Source of the DNA: Zoroaster sp. YZ-2022
Taxonomy: Eukaryota; Echinodermata; Asteroidea; Forcipulatida; Zoroasteridae
Length of the DNA: 64,000 bases
Assembly: GCA_029582265.1 (NCBI GenBank)
Contig: CM055828.1
Coordinates: forward strand, 11,317,185-11,381,184
Direction: 5' to 3'
The translations under genes were made by a program, and so were the position numbers. The notes beneath the pieces are model-generated. The model saw nothing but the letters and a program-made list of their open reading frames with translations, was not told the DNA's origin and did no database searches. Of this stretch, positions 13,213 through 24,705 are shown piece after piece. How positions within the stretch are numbered: position 1 is the stretch's first letter; each line of letters begins with the position of its first letter.

Positions 13213-13400
13213 ATAAATAACGAAAAGAGGTCGATTTGACAGTCGGAATTTCAATATGTATTCTGTCAAATATTCAAACAAAAAAATGACAAAACAATCT
13301 TCGAACATATGAAAATGAGAATTAAACCAATACTGATCCAAATTGAATATTACAAAGTTTACAAAGAGAATGAAATTTAATATAATGTAGCAATGGAAAA
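13213..13400. repeat. 188-bp direct repeat A, left copy
   Basis: Practically identical to 13971-14159. The two copies flank a fragment of Ty3/gypsy pol. The left copy abuts the 5' terminus of the inverted Helentron-like element. Confidence 0.85.
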
Positions 13401-13922
13401 GAAAGGGGAGCTGTAATCAACAAACCCGAGGACTGGAGCTGTTGTTAACTTCCCAATTAAGTCTTCAAACGCAGCTTGACATGCCGGCGTCCACAGGCTA
13501 CCAAATGGTTCCGTTGCACTACGAACTAGGGTCTTCTTCCGTTTACGCCCCTTCGAGAATCTTCGCTTTGTCAAGTCACAGCCAGCGGTGAGTTGGTTAA
13601 GTGGGCGGGCAATCGCAGAATAATTGGCTACAAATCTCCTGTAGTACCCGGTGAATCCAAGAAATGACTTCAACTCCCGAGCATTTGATGGAGTTGGCCA
13701 TGACTTAACAGAGCTGATCTTGTCGGTGTCGGTGCTTACTCCGTCTTTTGAAACGACGTGACCAAGACACTTGACAGACGACTGAAAGAACTGGCATTTG
13801 CTAGGGTTAAGTTTTAAGCCAAATTCCTTCAACCTGTCCAGTACCTTGGTCAGCCGTTCCTCGTGTTCTTCAAGTAGATCATCAAGGTACACCATTACCT
13901 CCATAAGATTCAGTTCACCCAT
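13400..13922 (-). pseudogene. Ty3/gypsy-type reverse transcriptase fragment
   Basis: The minus-strand reading frame (13377-13922, 181 codons) contains the gypsy-type RT catalytic motif VYLDDLL (around residues 11-17). This is followed by EEHEERLTKVLDRLKEFGLK, LNPSKCQFF, and the downstream YYRRFV...IARPLNQLT segment with QAAFEDLIGKLTTAPVL leading to the RNase H region. The residues normally found between the YLDD motif and the EEH helix are missing. The upstream part of pol, gag, the rest of RNase H and integrase are absent. The frame starts abruptly at an (ATT)n run. It is a decayed fragment of an LTR retrotransposon, bracketed by 188-bp direct repeats. No intact element is present. Confidence 0.85.
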
Positions 13923-13924
13923 AT

Positions 13925-13968
13925 TATTATTATTAATTACCGGTTCAATGGTAAGACAAAATTAAACA
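13925..13968 (-). repeat. ~44-bp sequence shared with 33917-33962 (inverted)
   Basis: The complement of this stretch, TTTTTGTTTAATTTTGTCTT followed by ACCATTGAACCGGTAATTAA, also follows directly after the Helentron-like 3' CTAG at 33917. It may be a repeat that was a target for insertion, or part of a common longer repeat. Confidence 0.7.
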
Positions 13969-13970
13969 AA

Positions 13971-14159
13971 AATAAATAACGAAAAGAGGTCGATTTGACA
14001 GTCGGAATTTCAATATGTATTCTGTCAAATATTCAAACAAAAAAATGACAAAACAATCTTCGAACATATGAAAATGAGAATTAAACCAATACTGATCCAA
14101 ATTGAATATTACAAAGTTTACAAAGAGAATGAAATTTAATATAATGTAACAATGGAAAA
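13971..14159. repeat. 188-bp direct repeat A, right copy
   Basis: Near-identical to 13213-13400, with one clear substitution (GTAGCAATGG versus GTAACAATGG). It does not begin TG or end CA, so it is not obviously an LTR. Confidence 0.85.
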
Positions 14160-14465
14160 TAATAAAAGGAACTTAGCGGGTTGATGACTGTGGCTAGCCG
14201 ATGATCTGAGCAATCCTCCGAACGATCTTGATTCAACGCGATCGACGTACGCGAGCAGGTACAAAGTTCAATGGAGGATCACACGAACGAAAGCAAAGAA
14301 AGTTCTTGATCCAGGGAAATCAGGAAAAAGAAGTGAAGATGGGGCTAGTAGAATAAATGAAGGGGCTAGACGAAAATAGAAACAATCGGTGAAGTCACCA
14401 CAACAACACGCCAAAACATCAAGGCCATCCACGGCACATCAGGGGCTGGAGGCAATTGCTGAACA

Positions 14466-14567
14466 ACCTATGTTCAAAAGTATAAAATAGGTGATATTGT
14501 GTCTTGCAGACGATTGTAGCGATTATGACTTTTTGATGCTTACTGGACGAAAGCTGTAGTCACAATG
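14466..14567. repeat. 102-bp direct repeat B, left copy
   Basis: Identical as far as I can see to 15763-15864. Inside it runs from TGTTCAAAAGTATAAAATAG to GTAGTCACA, so it can be framed as TG...CA as an LTR would be. It contains a TATAAAATA word. The pair spans about 1.3 kb with no coding region, compatible with a small LTR-like (TRIM-type) element or a remnant. Confidence 0.8.
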
Positions 14568-15762
14568 TAATTATTAATTAATCAACTAAGCCTGCATTAA
14601 TAATAATAATAATCAACTTTAAATAAACAAAATATAAAATCACTTAGAAAATCTGACCCTAACTTCAACTGATTAAATATTCACCAAAACAAAATCTTCA
14701 ATGATCCAGTGAAAGTCTATTTACACCAGGGAATTGAATAGCAAACAACTCCAGTGGTGGTCAGCCAGGAAAACAATAAAACTGTCAACACACACACAGT
14801 CCCTATTAAGTGCCACAGCTCACTGTAGTCAACCATGAGTAAAGTGCTTGACCACATGTTCTGTAAACAACTTATCCTGCCTGGCCTAATTATAATATAA
14901 ACAATGCAGCAATGGATACTGTGTACATTTACTGCACAACCAAATTAAAGGAACTTTCTGTAACTAAAAATAAACCATGCCAACAATGGGCTGAAATAAT
15001 AACAACAATTTGTGACAGAAAGAATTCCTTTCTACAAAATACAGAACTCATGTATATTGATTGAGTAACTAATTTCCTAGTGTTCCCGCGAAATGTTATA
15101 GCTAAACTTCAAGGTCAAACGATAAATGAAAGTGTCTTTGCTATAAACTAACTGATGAACAAACAAAAAATGAACTGAATACAACTAGTGTGAAACCTTG
15201 TAAATAAAATATGGAAACAGTTGCAACTTCCAATTATTATGCACAGCTTATGTGCAATCAGAGTGAATTTGGCAAGTGATAAATGATAAAAAACTGAAAA
15301 TCATAGAATTTAAAACAACAATAAATTTGGATCAAAACTAAGGAACTGGGATAACCAATCCTATGCTAAAATAATATCATGTCTTACATACGGTATCATA
15401 GAAAGTGATATCTTAATTGGATTATGCTATACGATAATTCCTGACGTGAAACCAAGAACTTTGTCCTTAACTTTTAACACGTGAATTCTAAAATCTAGGA
15501 CTCAACGATCAATCAGCTATTAAAATATTACTTCAGTAACTACTCAAATCATATCAGAAATGGCTATCATAAAAATGAAGGAAATCATGCGATCCATATA
15601 TTTTAGCCGTGAGGGCTACAAAGTATAAATCTACAATCATTTAATACAAAGTCACGTACCAAGAGGGTAATGAGCAAATAATTCAGCAGAATATCATATG
15701 ATTAAATATCCTATTAATTACTAAATTGATGTTCATAAAAGAGAAAAGGAATTTGCAAACTC
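14568..15762. other. Non-coding interior between direct repeats B
   Basis: AT-rich and free of recognisable coding sequence. A purine-rich stretch (AAAAGAGAAAAGGAA, about 15738-15752) lies just before the right 102-bp repeat, as a polypurine tract would on the plus strand. No primer-binding site was recognised. Confidence 0.4.
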
Positions 15763-15864
15763 ACCTATGTTCAAAAGTATAAAATAGGTGATATTGTGTC
15801 TTGCAGACGATTGTAGCGATTATGACTTTTTGATGCTTACTGGACGAAAGCTGTAGTCACAATG
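15763..15864. repeat. 102-bp direct repeat B, right copy
   Basis: Second copy of the repeat at 14466-14567. It is followed by unrelated sequence (GCCCAAATCGCC). Confidence 0.8.
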
Positions 15865-16070
15865 GCCCAAATCGCCCACAAGAACACCACATGGCCAAAT
15901 TTCTCCTTCTTACATCATAAATCACCCAAACCAAGTCAGACAGAGAGGAGACTATAGCCTGGGTCCATGGTAATAAAACCCTTGGTCCTAAAAGGTTGCT
16001 TACATGTGTGGGAATTAGAGTTGTACAAGTCACAACCAAAAGTTGAACATTTTTGGGGGGTGTGACACTT

Positions 16071-16258
16071 GCTTATCCTAAAGATAATTTGAGTTGATTA
16101 TTACTATTATTTTTTTAATTACCCTAAAATTTCCATCAACAAATGGACGGAAAAGTGAGGTAACTTTTTCCGTCCAATTTTTATGGAAATTTGAGGGTGA
16201 AAAAAAAATAAAAATAAATAAATAAAATAAATCAACTCAAATTAGTTCTAGTATAAGC
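16071..16258. repeat. Foldback (MITE-like) element, about 188 bp
   Basis: Long imperfect palindrome. The left arm CTTATCCTAAAGATAATTTG...ACCCTAAAATTTCCATC...GGACGGAAAAG pairs with the right arm CTTTTTCCGTCC...GGAAATTTGAGGGT...CAAATTAGTTCTAGTATAAG. The loop is only TGAGGTAA. No coding potential. Confidence 0.75.
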
Positions 16259-16259
16259 C

Positions 16260-16387
16260 TGCATGTCCATTCACATGTTGAAACACTTTTTGGTCGGTTT
16301 CAGGTACTTAAAAATAAATAACAACCATTGGAAAAACTGCTAACGTGACAGATGCAAAGTGGCCCCCTTTGTTGTGTTTTATGTCAT
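16260..16387. repeat. Interspersed repeat shared with 33999-34130
   Basis: Both copies run from TGCATGTC(C/T)ATTCA through CTGCTAACGTGAC to TATGTCATAT with moderate divergence and the same orientation. The family is unknown. Confidence 0.65.
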
Positions 16388-18146
16388 ATACGAAGTTTCA
16401 AGAAAATCAGCTGAAGAATACAAGAAAATACAATGATCCTGTAAAAATACGGTCCTGTAAACATGTATTGTTTGTTGTCTTCCAGAAATATCAGTGTTTT
16501 TTATCGCATCAAACATGTTGAAGCATTTAGGTGACACATGACAAACACTGTATGCACTGGATACAATGGATATTGCCCTCAATCGTTCACTTGAAAACAG
16601 TATACACAACTGTGTTTCCAGTTAAGCATCACCTTTCCACCTTTTAATTACGAATTTGATGGCTTTGTAGGCACTTTTAGGTACATATGCTTCTGGAAAT
16701 ATGCATATTCATGAGCAAATCAGTGATGTCACAACGGGATCAGATTAAGCATCGTGAAAGATTTGTGCATAAAAGATGCCAAGAAAGTAGCTTTTTGAGG
16801 GAACTCTTAATTTCACTATTCGGAGACAACTGAATGTAATATTTATTATGATGATTTATTACCATTAATTAATTGTTGATCTTTCTGTTTGAATGAAAAG
16901 GTCCAGTTTGATTTACTTGTTTGCGCGTACCGTTTCTTTGAGTGATTTGGCCTGGAATATTTTTTTTCTGAAGTTGTTATCTTAAGATAATTTTTAAAAG
17001 ATTGGAGTAGCATCGTAGCTTAGTGGTTAGAACGCTCGCCTTCCATGAAGGTGCTAGCGAGATGGAGACAACGTTTAGTTTATTTTTAAAGTTTTTTTAT
17101 TAGGCCCATCAATTGTTGTTTTAATTTTTGAATTAATTTGTTTTATATCGAAATTAATTCAGAAGCAAAGCCTTTCTGTATAATAGTAGAGGATTTTTAA
17201 AGAAAATAAAATCAAAAATTCATTTTTAAAATACAAATGTGTATTGGTTTAAAATGTTCAGTGGCAATTCTTTACTGCAGAAACAAAATCGTGGCCAGGA
17301 CACTCTGAGCTGTGTGCGGGGGACACTTCTTTCAAACACTTTAATACGCCACAAAAGAGACAAGAAAACTCACTAATAAACTTTCCGGTAATAATATATA
17401 ATATAATATATTATACACGTTTTTAACAAAACCTATAAAAAGCTAAATCACATAGGCTAATTGTGTCACTTCTTCTAAATCTAATAGTCAGGCAACCAGA
17501 GGTCAAATAATGTACATCCAAGCATTTTTCAATTGAGATTTGATGTCAACTGGTGGTATATTTCTTATAATATTTCTTATTATATTCACGGTCATTTATA
17601 GGTCAATCCGCATGCTTTTAGTTCATATTGTAAAGATATTACTATTAAAAATAAAGGTTTTTAATATTTATAATAATACTTCATTAGCAGTTACAAGCTT
17701 TCAGTTGAGACATTGAACGAAAAACATCCGTCAGGGATAAAATGCTGGCCCACTCTTTTAATCCTTGCACGAGGGTGTGTGCAGTCTTCCAATTGGCAAG
17801 CGTGGCTGTCAATCAGAATCAAGCCGTTTTAAATATCGCTTTTATACAGTTTCCGACATTTAATAACGATAATATCTTTCAAAATTCGTTCGCTTTTTAA
17901 ATACTATTTTGTTTGGGTCTCTTGAGCCAAACACGAGTGATATGTCTTTAACTTATTCAAGACATGCCTGCATGAAAAGTTTTTTCTGGTATGTAGGGAA
18001 CTAAAATCTCTCTATTCTGGAATTATGGAAACAGTTTTCTTTCCTAAATTCGAACTTGATATTATGTCACTTTTGTTTAAAAAACACATCACCTCAAACA
18101 AAATCATCTCTGATCATAAGCTTTACACTAATGAAGTTTTACATTG
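16388..18146. other. Unassigned sequence with a tRNA-like relic
   Basis: No gene recognised. At about 17008-17075 the phrase TAGCTTAGTGGTTAGAACGC resembles a tRNA A box, but no proper B box follows. It is at best a remnant of a tRNA-derived SINE. A ~120-bp stretch near 17840-17960 recurs in diverged form at 24710-24830. Confidence 0.4.
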
Positions 18147-18562
18147 AAGGGGGTGTATCGTCACGGTTGCGGCTTGACATTGAATCCCAAACTGATACTT
18201 TGATGAACTCATACACGTTGACTGAAAATAATACCCCCACGAGCACGCGCTGGCCTAGATAACAGGGCGCGCCAGATCCATTACCACGACTACTGTATAA
18301 CTAAGTAATGTACATGTATTATGTGCACGTACCCTTTATATCATAACTACAGGTTCATCGGCTCAATATGCAGCCACTGGCTTATTACTTATGCATCAGT
18401 CATGCCAATTGATCTGGTGCGTGCTGTTATCTAGGCCAGCGCGTGCTTGTAGGGTATTATTTTCAGTCACTGGGTTCATCTGAGTTCATAGTCTAAAACT
18501 ATCAGTTCGGGATTCAATGTCAAAGCCACAAGCCTGCTCTGATCATGACGATACCCACTTTA
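18147..18562. mobile_element. MITE with long inverted repeats (GTATCGTCACG family)
   Basis: The left half reads GGTGTATCGTCACGG...AATCCCAAACTGATA...CTGAAAATAATACCC...GCGCTGGCCTAGATAACAG. The right half is its complement, ending CATGACGATACCCACTTTAA. It belongs to the same family as the TTAA-flanked elements at 25292 and 30670 but is longer and has weaker ends. Confidence 0.65.
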
Positions 18563-18699
18563 AACATCTACCATTTTGTTATTTTTTAGTTACCGATTAT
18601 ACTCCACACCTATAAATTATTTGTGAGTACAAATTTCTTTGTAATTTTGTTTTTAAATTAAAATAAAAAACTAAATAATAAAAAAAACAGGCAGACGCT

Positions 18700-19020
18700 G
18701 CCTATAAAATCGAAACGTGTTAATACAGGAAGCTGTCCCTGTAATTGAATTAGGAATCAGCAAAGTATGAATTTCAACAGGTATAACAATAGACTCGCCC
18801 ATCGCAAGTAGTAAGTAGTTATTCAAACATCAGTTATTGGCGAGCGGGAGTTGATTAAATTAGACGATAATTGTACACCCATGTAAGAGACCTCCTGTTT
18901 TTCTCTGAAAGTGGTTTCTGTGGACCAAGGCTATTATTATAATAGTATAGCATAATCATCTAGGACTACTATAGTATAAGCCATCAATGAAAGTGGACAT
19001 GTTATATTTACCCTACAAGA
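18700..19020. repeat. ~250-bp interspersed repeat, copy 1
   Basis: It shares the words CTGTCCCTGTAATTG, GGTATAACAATAGACTCGCC, GGGAGTTGATTA, TGTGGACCAA and CATAATCATCTAGGACTAC with copies at 20100-20370 and 21690-21950. The orientation is the same in all three. The family is unknown and has no coding potential. Confidence 0.7.
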
Positions 19021-20099
19021 GTTCTTACTTTAACTCAGTAAACTTTGTACCCGTACTTTTTTCACTGGATTTCGAACATTTTTTATGTTTAAAACATGAA
19101 TTTATTGGATTAAAGAAACTAATTTACAATTTTATTCACGTTTTTTTTATATATTCTTTTTAAATAAAGTAAACAGTTTCTTGGCGCGATAACACTCATC
19201 ACTATAGCCATAATAATGATACTCAAGTTAGTAAGCACACTGAGCTTGACATTGCGTGCATGAATGACCTTTCATTGATGAACTTGTGTTTGTATAAAGA
19301 TGGATCAAAGCGTGATCAGACTCAGTGGGAACCCAGCAGCTATCACAGATTGTGGTTTGATCCCAAGCGCGGAATCATGTGATCCTGCAATGCCGAATCA
19401 AGTAGGAACGCGGTCTGTTTTATTAGGGGAAGCTTGAAATTGGAATCAATGAAGCACGAATTTTTACTGGCAGAGATTTAAATGTTGAATAGATTTAAAT
19501 GTGTTGAATTGCTATTTTTCTGGAGTTAAGGTAGCCTTGACAAAGGCTGTTGTCGTAGTGCGCCCTTACCATGGTACTCCCACCCGTACCGACTTCTGGC
19601 CCGAGAAATTCAGCGCACACGATCGGTGCGCCGTCCCCGGTCGGCCCCGCACACGTACACTGTAGCGAGATCAATAACCGAGTCCTGGATACGGTTGTGC
19701 AATGCGACCTCGTACGTTCGAACTGAATCAACAGCCGAAATCGAAATTTTATGTGTTTATTTACATTCCCATTGGAATTAATTCCAATGGAAAGTCATGT
19801 GCAAGAATGCGCTTCATTTTAAATGATGACCAATCACAGGCCCCCAGTTTTGACCCCGTTTCATCCCCACACACACTGCACAATACATGCACACACGTTG
19901 TGCAGTGCACACACATGTACAGTATAATTATGTACAATGTACATTGCGCACAGAGAGCAGTTGCTGGGCCAACCAATAACCAATGAGAATACGTCTTTCA
20001 TTTTTGGATTTGGTATTAGCATTAATGATCTCTACCTTACATTTGTACAGAAGGATCAACGCGCGACAATGAATGGTCACTGTATGGGTACTATATACA
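19021..20099. other. Unassigned sequence
   Basis: No gene supported. A short fragment of the ~250-bp family (GAAATTGGAATCAATGAAGC) occurs near 19436. Overlapping short ORFs on both strands around 19700-20140 have no recognisable domain. Confidence 0.4.
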
Positions 20100-20370
20100 T
20101 CTGTCCCTGTAATTGCATTTTGAATATCAGCGGAGCATGAATTTCTGCTGTCAGAGAATTAGCAGGTATAACAATAGACTCGCCCATCGCGTAGCAAGTA
20201 GTTCAAACCTAGTAATCATATCCGTTATAGGTGAGTGGGAGTTGATTACATTTGGCGATAAATTGCAAAACCACGTAAGAGACCTGTGTTTCTCCTGTAG
20301 CGGTTTGTGTGGACCAATGATATTATATAGCATAATCATCTAGGACTACCATACTATAATATACACCCTT
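20100..20370. repeat. ~250-bp interspersed repeat, copy 2
   Basis: Same order of shared words as the copy at 18700-19020, with indels. It ends after CATAATCATCTAGGACTACC. Confidence 0.7.
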
Positions 20371-20469
20371 TAATTGTGAAATTTGTGAAAATTCTATCAT
20401 TACTCTATAAAGATCATAGTCAAATTGGCTATACATAGTGAGCAATGTCATATAAGTATTATAATTATG

Positions 20470-20659
20470 CAGCCATTGGCTCATTATTTATTTAGCAGCC
20501 ATGGTAATATGATCATATCACGCCCTGTTATCTATAGGCCAGGATAATTTCGTGGGGTATTATTTTTAATCACTGCGTTCATCTAAATCTATAGGACGCC
20601 GATTCCATGCCCTGTCGGAGGTCTGCTCTGCATGATGATCGCGTGAGGATACTGTCCCT
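20470..20659. mobile_element. TTAA MITE, right half
   Basis: The right-hand part of the MITE family is clear: ATTATTTTTAATCACTGCGT, then GATTCCATGCCCTGTCGG, then GGTCTGCTCTGC, ending GGATACTGTCCCT|TTAA at 20660-20663. The left end is not identifiable. Confidence 0.6.
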
Positions 20660-20663
20660 TTAA

Positions 20664-21689
20664 TGTGGTTATTCATTTATACAGCAATATCATCTTAAGT
20701 TTGTAGCAGTATAAGTGGGTCTGAGGTATGGCGTAGTCAGGAGAAATTATTTTACCTGTTTATCATCATGGTTTATTAAAGTGTTACTTCGCAGAAATGG
20801 CGACTCGGATTCGCTTCATGTTGTGACTTGTGACTTTGACTTGACTGAATTAACTTGAGACTCGACTTAGGACTTGGTGTCAGGGATTGCGACTTATACT
20901 TGCGACTTGAGCTTAATGGCTTGTTGACAATGACTGTTCGGAAAGCATTTGTTGATAAGACATTTAGTTCTTAAAACACAGTTTAAAATCAATTACGCCG
21001 GGCCGGGATTCGGTTGATGACAGCTTACGTTACTTTGGCATAGGGTGCATTCTAGTCGCTTTTACGTCATTGTTGGGGCTCATCCGGGTCAGCCTCAAAT
21101 AACTTGCTCACGAAGCAGGTCACCTCAGTAAATTATACATTTTGCTGGAGGTTTAGGAGTAATTCAGTAGTAGCGTTAGTGGTCTTTTTCGGGCGTTGTG
21201 TTCCTGGTTGCTGCGTGAGTCTGGACTAAAGACTAGGCTCCTCCAGATTCCTGGCAAAGTTCATGGGGAAATTACTAACGTGGAAATCTTAAATATACTT
21301 TGCGTTTTCTTGCTTTTCAGTCCATTTGTGAGATTTTCCATTTGATTTTGTCAGGAATAGTCCTATTGCTTTTAGGTGCCTATGTCAATGAGAAGAATTG
21401 TAAGTGATGCTTACGGTGGTTTTTAATCGTGGTCTTTGTTCGTTTTTCCAACCGTGTAAAACAGGGTTCTTATTCCCTAAGGATTTACCTCAATAAACTG
21501 TGTGTACGTACATTTTCACTTAATATTAATACAGTCTTTTGTATTGAAAATATGAATTTACTGAATTAAAGATACTCATTTTTATTGACAATTTTATTGG
21601 AAAAAGTAAACGTTTTCAAGCAGAATAATACTAGCCATAAATAATGTAAGTAACTACACCACATGCGTGAAACAAGTGGTATTTCGGTC
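20664..21689. other. Unassigned sequence
   Basis: No coding region or element supported. Around 20815-20930 there is a degenerate GACTTG-rich stretch. Confidence 0.4.
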
Positions 21690-21950
21690 AAGGAGGAGAA
21701 TGAAATTGGAATCAGTGAAGCACGAATTTCTGATAATGGCATAGGTATAACAATAGGCTCGCTCAAAACACCTAGCCAACAGGAGTTGATTATATTAGGC
21801 AATAAATTACATACCCTCGTCAGCAGTTTGTGAGGACCAAGGATATATTATAATGTTATAGAATAATCATCTAGGACTACTACAAATAAACCATCAATGA
21901 AAATTATGGACATGTTATAATTATTTACCCTACAAGAAAAAGATCAAAAT
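21690..21950. repeat. ~250-bp interspersed repeat, copy 3
   Basis: Contains GGTATAACAATAGGCTCGC, AGGAGTTGATTATATTAGGC and AATAATCATCTAGGACTACT in the same order as the other copies. Confidence 0.65.
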
Positions 21951-22005
21951 AGCAGACTAACCAATTGTATGATTTGTGACTTGGAATCCGACTCGATACA
22001 GATTA

Positions 22006-22560
22006 ATAATAATAATAATAATGAAGATTTATAAAGCGCTTTTAAATCCACCCAAAAGTGCTGATACAAATAAGAACAAGATAACTTAAATACAAAAATA
22101 CAAGGATACAGCAGAAAAACAGAATAATAACATTACATAAATGCTTCATTAAAAAGATGAGTTTTTAGGTTTTTCTTAAATTGGATGAGAGGAATCGATG
22201 ATTTGACATATGATGGCAATTGATTCCATAGACGTGGTGCTGCATGAGAAAAAGACCGGTCACCCCAAGAATGATTAGATGTAGGCTCAATGAGGAGGTT
22301 TAAATTGTCAGAACGGAGTTTGCGAGAAGGTTTGTAAGGTTTAAGCAAATCATCAATATATGCAGGGGCACTGTCATTGAGAGATTTAAACATGAAGAGC
22401 AACAATTTGTATACAATTCTGCAATTTACTGGTAGCCAGTGCAACTCTTGTAAAACAGGTGTAATATAATTATGGGAAAACTATGGGATGACAAAGTAAT
22501 AACACGAGCAACAGAGTTCTGAATACGCTGAAGACGATCAATTTGTTTACGTGGAAAACC
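22006..22560 (-). pseudogene. CR1/L2-type LINE, 3' end of ORF2
   Basis: The minus-strand frame 22133-22444 (103 codons) begins MHWLPVNCRIVYKLLLFMFK and continues through DDLLKPYKPSRKLRS, SWGDRSFSHAAPRLWNQLP and FKKNLKTHLF. This is the conserved C-terminus of CR1/L2-like ORF2, after the RT domain. The preceding sequence (to about 22560) continues the homology in another frame (LQRIQNSVARVITL), so there is a frameshift. The 3' end, read on the minus strand, carries AGCGCTTTATAAATCTTC and an (ATT)n tail near 22006-22022. It is 5'-truncated, as is usual for LINE copies. Confidence 0.85.
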
Positions 22561-23970
22561 CTCCTAGGAGGGAGTGGATGTACTCCAGTTCTCGAAAAGT
22601 GGTTTTATTTGCACTGCCCCTTTAATACTCGACCAAAAAACCAGACACTACTTGACTTTGTCACCTTTGACCCACTCTACATGTAGGAGCATGCTGGAGT
22701 TGAAGGTGTATCGGGTTACATGTGAAATCTCGCATAATGATCTGTTTGCATAGGGTCTGTGTGTGTTTTGCTATGTACATATTCTTAGCGTGTGGGTGTA
22801 TTGAAATACACACACAAGTTGGCACACACACACACTGTTGATGATTGATGCGCCACAGGTTGGTTGTAGAACAGCTGTTATGTATCTAGTTGTGTGGATT
22901 TTATTGATGTCAATGGGGAATGCAGAAAACAATTTTTAATATAATTACAACCTGCGGCGCGTAAGCCCTACTGTTTTTTACAGTAGGTAAATTAGGGTGC
23001 CACTGAAAAGAGGAGGGGTGCCACGTTTAGATAAAGTCGTCGGAGGGTTAAAAAATATTAGGGCTCAAATATACTTGTAAATAGTGAAACAAACATAAAA
23101 ACATCATGGGCAAACCCTGTATTATTTTTTAGTCATACTATACACCATTACTAATTGTGGTGTATTGCAATACATCCACTAACGAGTCAGTGGTAATTAA
23201 TTTACTTAATGCCCAGGAGGGTTAAAAGTGAGTTGCCCATGTCTAACCGAGAAGTTACATCAGAGTGAACAATTTGCTCAGTAGCATGTGATTCCATTGT
23301 CTTCGTAAAGTTGTGTTAAACTTTCTAAATGTTGCGCTCTGTTGAACATCATATGGCACACCTTTAATTATGTGGTTCTGAAGGGTTCCCGGGAGTTGGA
23401 GGAGTACGTTTTGTAGGATATTCCAAATGAAACAGTGGCACTCGGTCATTAAACTTTGTCATTTTCTAATTATTCTACCAGTAAAGCCAGTACGTTTAGA
23501 ACACAGATGACTCAATAGGCTTTCTGTATAGATTTATTTATCAAGTTGTGTTGCCAGCTTATATAGGTTCTCTATCTTGTAATATGAGACCACTGTTACT
23601 TTGTTATGGGCATTTTGTCTTACATTATCATTTGGTAACATGGGAGTTTTGTTTTGTTTTGTCACATGTTAAAACATGAAAACTGTACCTGCTCAGTTAA
23701 ACTGTGACGTTTTTTTTTAAATGATTGAGGTACAGTACGTGTAAGCAAATGTTGAGTTTTTTATTGTTCTTCTCCTTAGTTCATGTTTAGCCTTTAATTT
23801 TTCACGAGAAGGGCTAAACTATGTAACTGATTGACCGACAGCACATCGGCGACACTACACGCATGCATACGCTTATACAATGGCATTATATGCACGACGT
23901 GGAGTTGTACATGTAATAGCCTTGGTTCAAAACTGTGTTTGTATGTTTTTGATACACGATCTGGCAGCGC
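22561..23970. other. Unassigned sequence
   Basis: No gene recognised. There is a short run of CA repeats near 22810-22838. ORFs below 65 codons show no domain. Confidence 0.4.
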
Positions 23971-24247
23971 TACACGAACTGCTATCAAACACAGTCTTGG
24001 GAATTTCGTAGAATCCCCCCCCCCCCCCGCGAAAACGGGAGGAAACCACTACGCATGCGTCAATTTGAAATGCTAGCGCGGCCCATATTTTTGGTGCGCA
24101 CGCGCGTAAACAACAACGGACTGGCGTGAAGTTATCGATCATTGAACACGGCTAGCATTTCAAATTGACGCATGCGTAGTGGTTTCCACGTTTTCGGGGG
24201 AGATTCTACGAAATTCCCAAGGCTGTGTTTGATAGCGGTTCAGTGTA
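23971..24247. repeat. Foldback element with ~100-bp arms
   Basis: The left arm 23971-24077 (TACACGAACTGCTATCAAAC...AAATGCTAGC) is the inverse of the right arm 24151-24247 (GCTAGCATTT...GATAGCGGTTCAGTGTA). The loop is ~73 bp and GC-rich (GGTGCGCACGCGCG). The left arm carries a C homopolymer near 24016-24028 that has a shorter G-rich counterpart on the right. Confidence 0.85.
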
Positions 24248-24370
24248 ATTCAATTGTAGCGGTTCGTGATTGTTGCGGCGTGCGGCTTAATTAACGCTTA
24301 GTGAAAATCACTCGCTGCATCGCTGGTTACACGTGGATATCTCATCCCACAAACGATTCAGACATAACCT

Positions 24371-24705
24371 TAACTAACGAGAAGAACAATATAGCTTAAA
24401 TACTCGACAATTGTTTACCTTCAACTGCCTCAATCAGTTGACGAAACTCCTGCTGATGTGATATTATTCGCCTTCGTGTTCTCCATCTTCAATTTGAAGT
24501 TGATTGTGAGACACAGCGCCTCGTGGAGAACAATATGTACAACTAACAAGAACAACTAACGACAAGAACAATAAAGCATCAATATACTACAGTTGTTTAC
24601 CTTCAACTGCCTTAATCAGCTGAGGAAACTCCTGACTGCCGTGACATTATTCTCCATCTTTAAGTTGAAGTTGTGATACACAGCGCCTCGTGGGGGACTT
24701 AAAAT
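24371..24705. repeat. Tandem duplication, two units of ~170 bp
   Basis: The phrase TTGTTTACCTTCAACTGCC, then AATCAG(T/C)TGA(C/G)GAAACTCCTG, then CACAGCGCCTCGTGG occurs at about 24411-24522 and again at about 24593-24692, with small deletions. Confidence 0.75.

Noticed and set aside
17008..17075. tRNA gene
   Set aside because: Only an A-box-like phrase; no B box and no cloverleaf that I could draw.
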